In this document: in pieces, positions 63,211 to 64,000 of the stretch
Position numbering within the stretch: the first letter of the stretch is position 1
Layout: each line of letters begins with the position of its first letter
Translations under genes and position numbers: made by a program
Notes under the pieces: generated by a model
The model's input: only the letters and a program-made list of their open reading frames with translations
Database searches by the model: none
Told to the model about the DNA's origin: nothing
Assembly (NCBI RefSeq): GCF_014643835.1
Contig: NZ_BMKD01000001.1
Location: 992,001-1,056,000 of the forward strand
Direction: 5' to 3'
Source: Mucilaginibacter rubeus
GTDB lineage: Bacteria; Bacteroidota; Bacteroidia; Sphingobacteriales; Sphingobacteriaceae
DNA: 64,000 bases

Positions 63211-64000
63211 TTATTTAAAATTCCTGCCTTTGTGCAGATAGTTGGCCGAATCGGTATCAAGAGACTTTAATGGTTTTTCCATCGGGATAAAGGGCGATGC
63301 TTTTTCATCGGCGCGAGACAACGTTAAAACAGGTTGTTTGTCGTTACGGATGGCAGTTAGGTCGCCGAGTAGTTTGGTAATATCAAAAACGCGTCGAACG
63401 ATGATGTGCGTAACTTCAGTACGTTCGACCACACCCTCAACCATCAGTAACCGCGCATGTAAAATTTCTTTGCGGTATTTATCAAACAGTTTTGGAAAAA
63501 CCACCAGGTTGGTTGTACCTGTTTCATCTTCCAATGTAATAAAGCAAACTCCTTTAGCTGTACCTGGGCGCTGGCGGATCAGAATTAAACCTGCCGTTTT
63601 AATGACCGTTTTATTTTCAGTTACATTAGCTTCTTTAGCTGTTTTGATATGTAACAATTCAAGCGTATGGCGAATAAAGCTAAATGGATGGCCCTTTATA
63701 GAAAGCCCTGTTGTAGCATAATCCTGTACGACGTGTTCTGACAAGCGCAGTTCAGGCAGATTCACTTCCGGCTCGTGAACGCTTTCCGATGGTTGGCCTT
63801 GCATCAATTGTACAGGACGGTCATGTAGTGCGGATACTTCCCAAAGCGCGCGCCTGCGGTCAAGTCCCATAGAACGAAAAGCATCAGCATTGGCGAGTTT
63901 TTCCATCGTGGCTACGCTGACTCCGGCATCACAAAGCTGATGAGGAGCAGTATAGGGTTTAGTTCTGCCTGCCACCAATTTATCCATTTCCTCTTTTCTA
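63211..64000 (-). CDS. dnaE2: error-prone DNA polymerase III alpha subunit (DnaE2-like), C-terminal part
   Basis: The frame is open to the window edge; the first ATG inside (63987) is internal, because the codons before it (R-K-E-E) are also open. It matches the end of DnaE-type polymerases: a helix-hairpin-helix region (CDAGVSVATMEKLANADAFR, MGLDRRRALWEV), then an OB-fold (IKTAGLILIRQRPGTAKGVC, ITLEDETGTTNLVVFPKLFD, RLLMVEGVVERTEVTHIIVR), and a short end without the tau-binding extension of the replicative enzyme. Together with the SRAP gene this suggests the ImuA-ImuB-DnaE2 mutagenic repair cassette, whose other genes would lie to the right of the window. Confidence 0.9.
   Translation of the reverse strand, partial: RKEEMDKLVAGRTKPYTAPHQLCDAGVSVATMEKLANADAFRSMGLDRRRALWEVSALHDRPVQLMQGQPSESVHEPEVNLPELRLSEHVVQDYATTGLSIKGHPFSFIRHTLELLHIKTAKEANVTENKTVIKTAGLILIRQRPGTAKGVCFITLEDETGTTNLVVFPKLFDKYRKEILHARLLMVEGVVERTEVTHIIVRRVFDITKLLGDLTAIRNDKQPVLTLSRADEKASPFIPMEKPLKSLDTDSANYLHKGRNFK

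Noticed and set aside
1-64000. CRISPR arrays
   Set aside because: No regular direct repeats with spacers were seen; the repeats near 10.4 and 11.8 kb are irregular and lack spacers.

Overview
The window looks like a chromosomal segment of a Sphingobacteriaceae-type Bacteroidota, most like Mucilaginibacter or Pedobacter. This rests on ECF sigma / FecR / SusC-type TonB receptor modules, a type IX secretion (T9SS) sorting domain, promoters of the Bacteroidota form TTG-N19-21-TAnnTTTG, and moderate-to-low GC. No rRNA is present and one complete tRNA was found. Genus-level assignment is inference.

Layout. 1-4.2 kb: ECF sigma, FecR anti-sigma and a SusC receptor cut by the window edge. 4.3-5.3 kb: a secreted DUF1080 protein. 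5.4-18.3 kb: a nitrate/nitrite assimilation block (rubredoxin-fused nitrite/sulfite-reductase-like protein, a 1171-aa molybdoenzyme-flavoprotein fusion, NarK-type transporter, porin, NirD, NirB), with divergent uroporphyrinogen-III methyltransferase for siroheme and a DUF7009 protein. 18.3-25.1 kb: a large T9SS surface protein with a small tail-anchored companion, two ArsR-like regulators and a transglutaminase-like secreted protein. 25.3-26.2 kb: tRNA-Ser followed by a decayed integrase start and a truncated IS3-family element. 26.3-39.95 kb: a leftward bacteriocin-type cluster with a Cys-rich GG-leader precursor, VKOR-thioredoxin fusion, C39 peptidase-ABC exporter, HlyD fusion protein, outer-membrane barrel and three glycosyltransferase-like proteins. 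The gene set resembles glycocin clusters such as sublancin. 40.8-41.5 kb: a broken, higher-GC gene relic whose front half resembles the N-terminus of LanKC lanthionine synthetases. 42-50 kb: a second sigma / FecR / TonB-receptor module in which the receptor is followed by a beta-helix lipoprotein and another lipoprotein instead of SusD. 50-51.5 kb: an S41 peptidase lipoprotein. 51.7-54.1 kb: a decayed mobile segment (interrupted DUF1016 nuclease, integrase with a one-base frameshift, and a 3' half of tRNA-Met that looks like an attachment site). 54.3-61.8 kb: a defence-like island with a PIN protein and a DUF4365 protein, convergent with a tightly coupled four-gene operon (dual-GHKL histidine kinase, receiver protein, unknown protein, N6-adenine methylase). 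62-64 kb: an SOS-type block with an SRAP/HMCES protein and the end of a DnaE-type polymerase.

Working together. In the nitrate block, NarK and the porin would import nitrate, the fusion protein would reduce it to nitrite, and NirBD would make ammonium using siroheme that needs the methyltransferase next door. In the bacteriocin block, the precursor would be exported and cleaved by the C39 exporter and oxidised by the VKOR-thioredoxin protein; glycosylation by the neighbouring GTs is plausible but unproven. The kinase-receiver-methylase operon is the best candidate for an undescribed phosphorelay-controlled anti-phage or DNA-modification system. All functional assignments come from reading motifs by eye; no database search was run.
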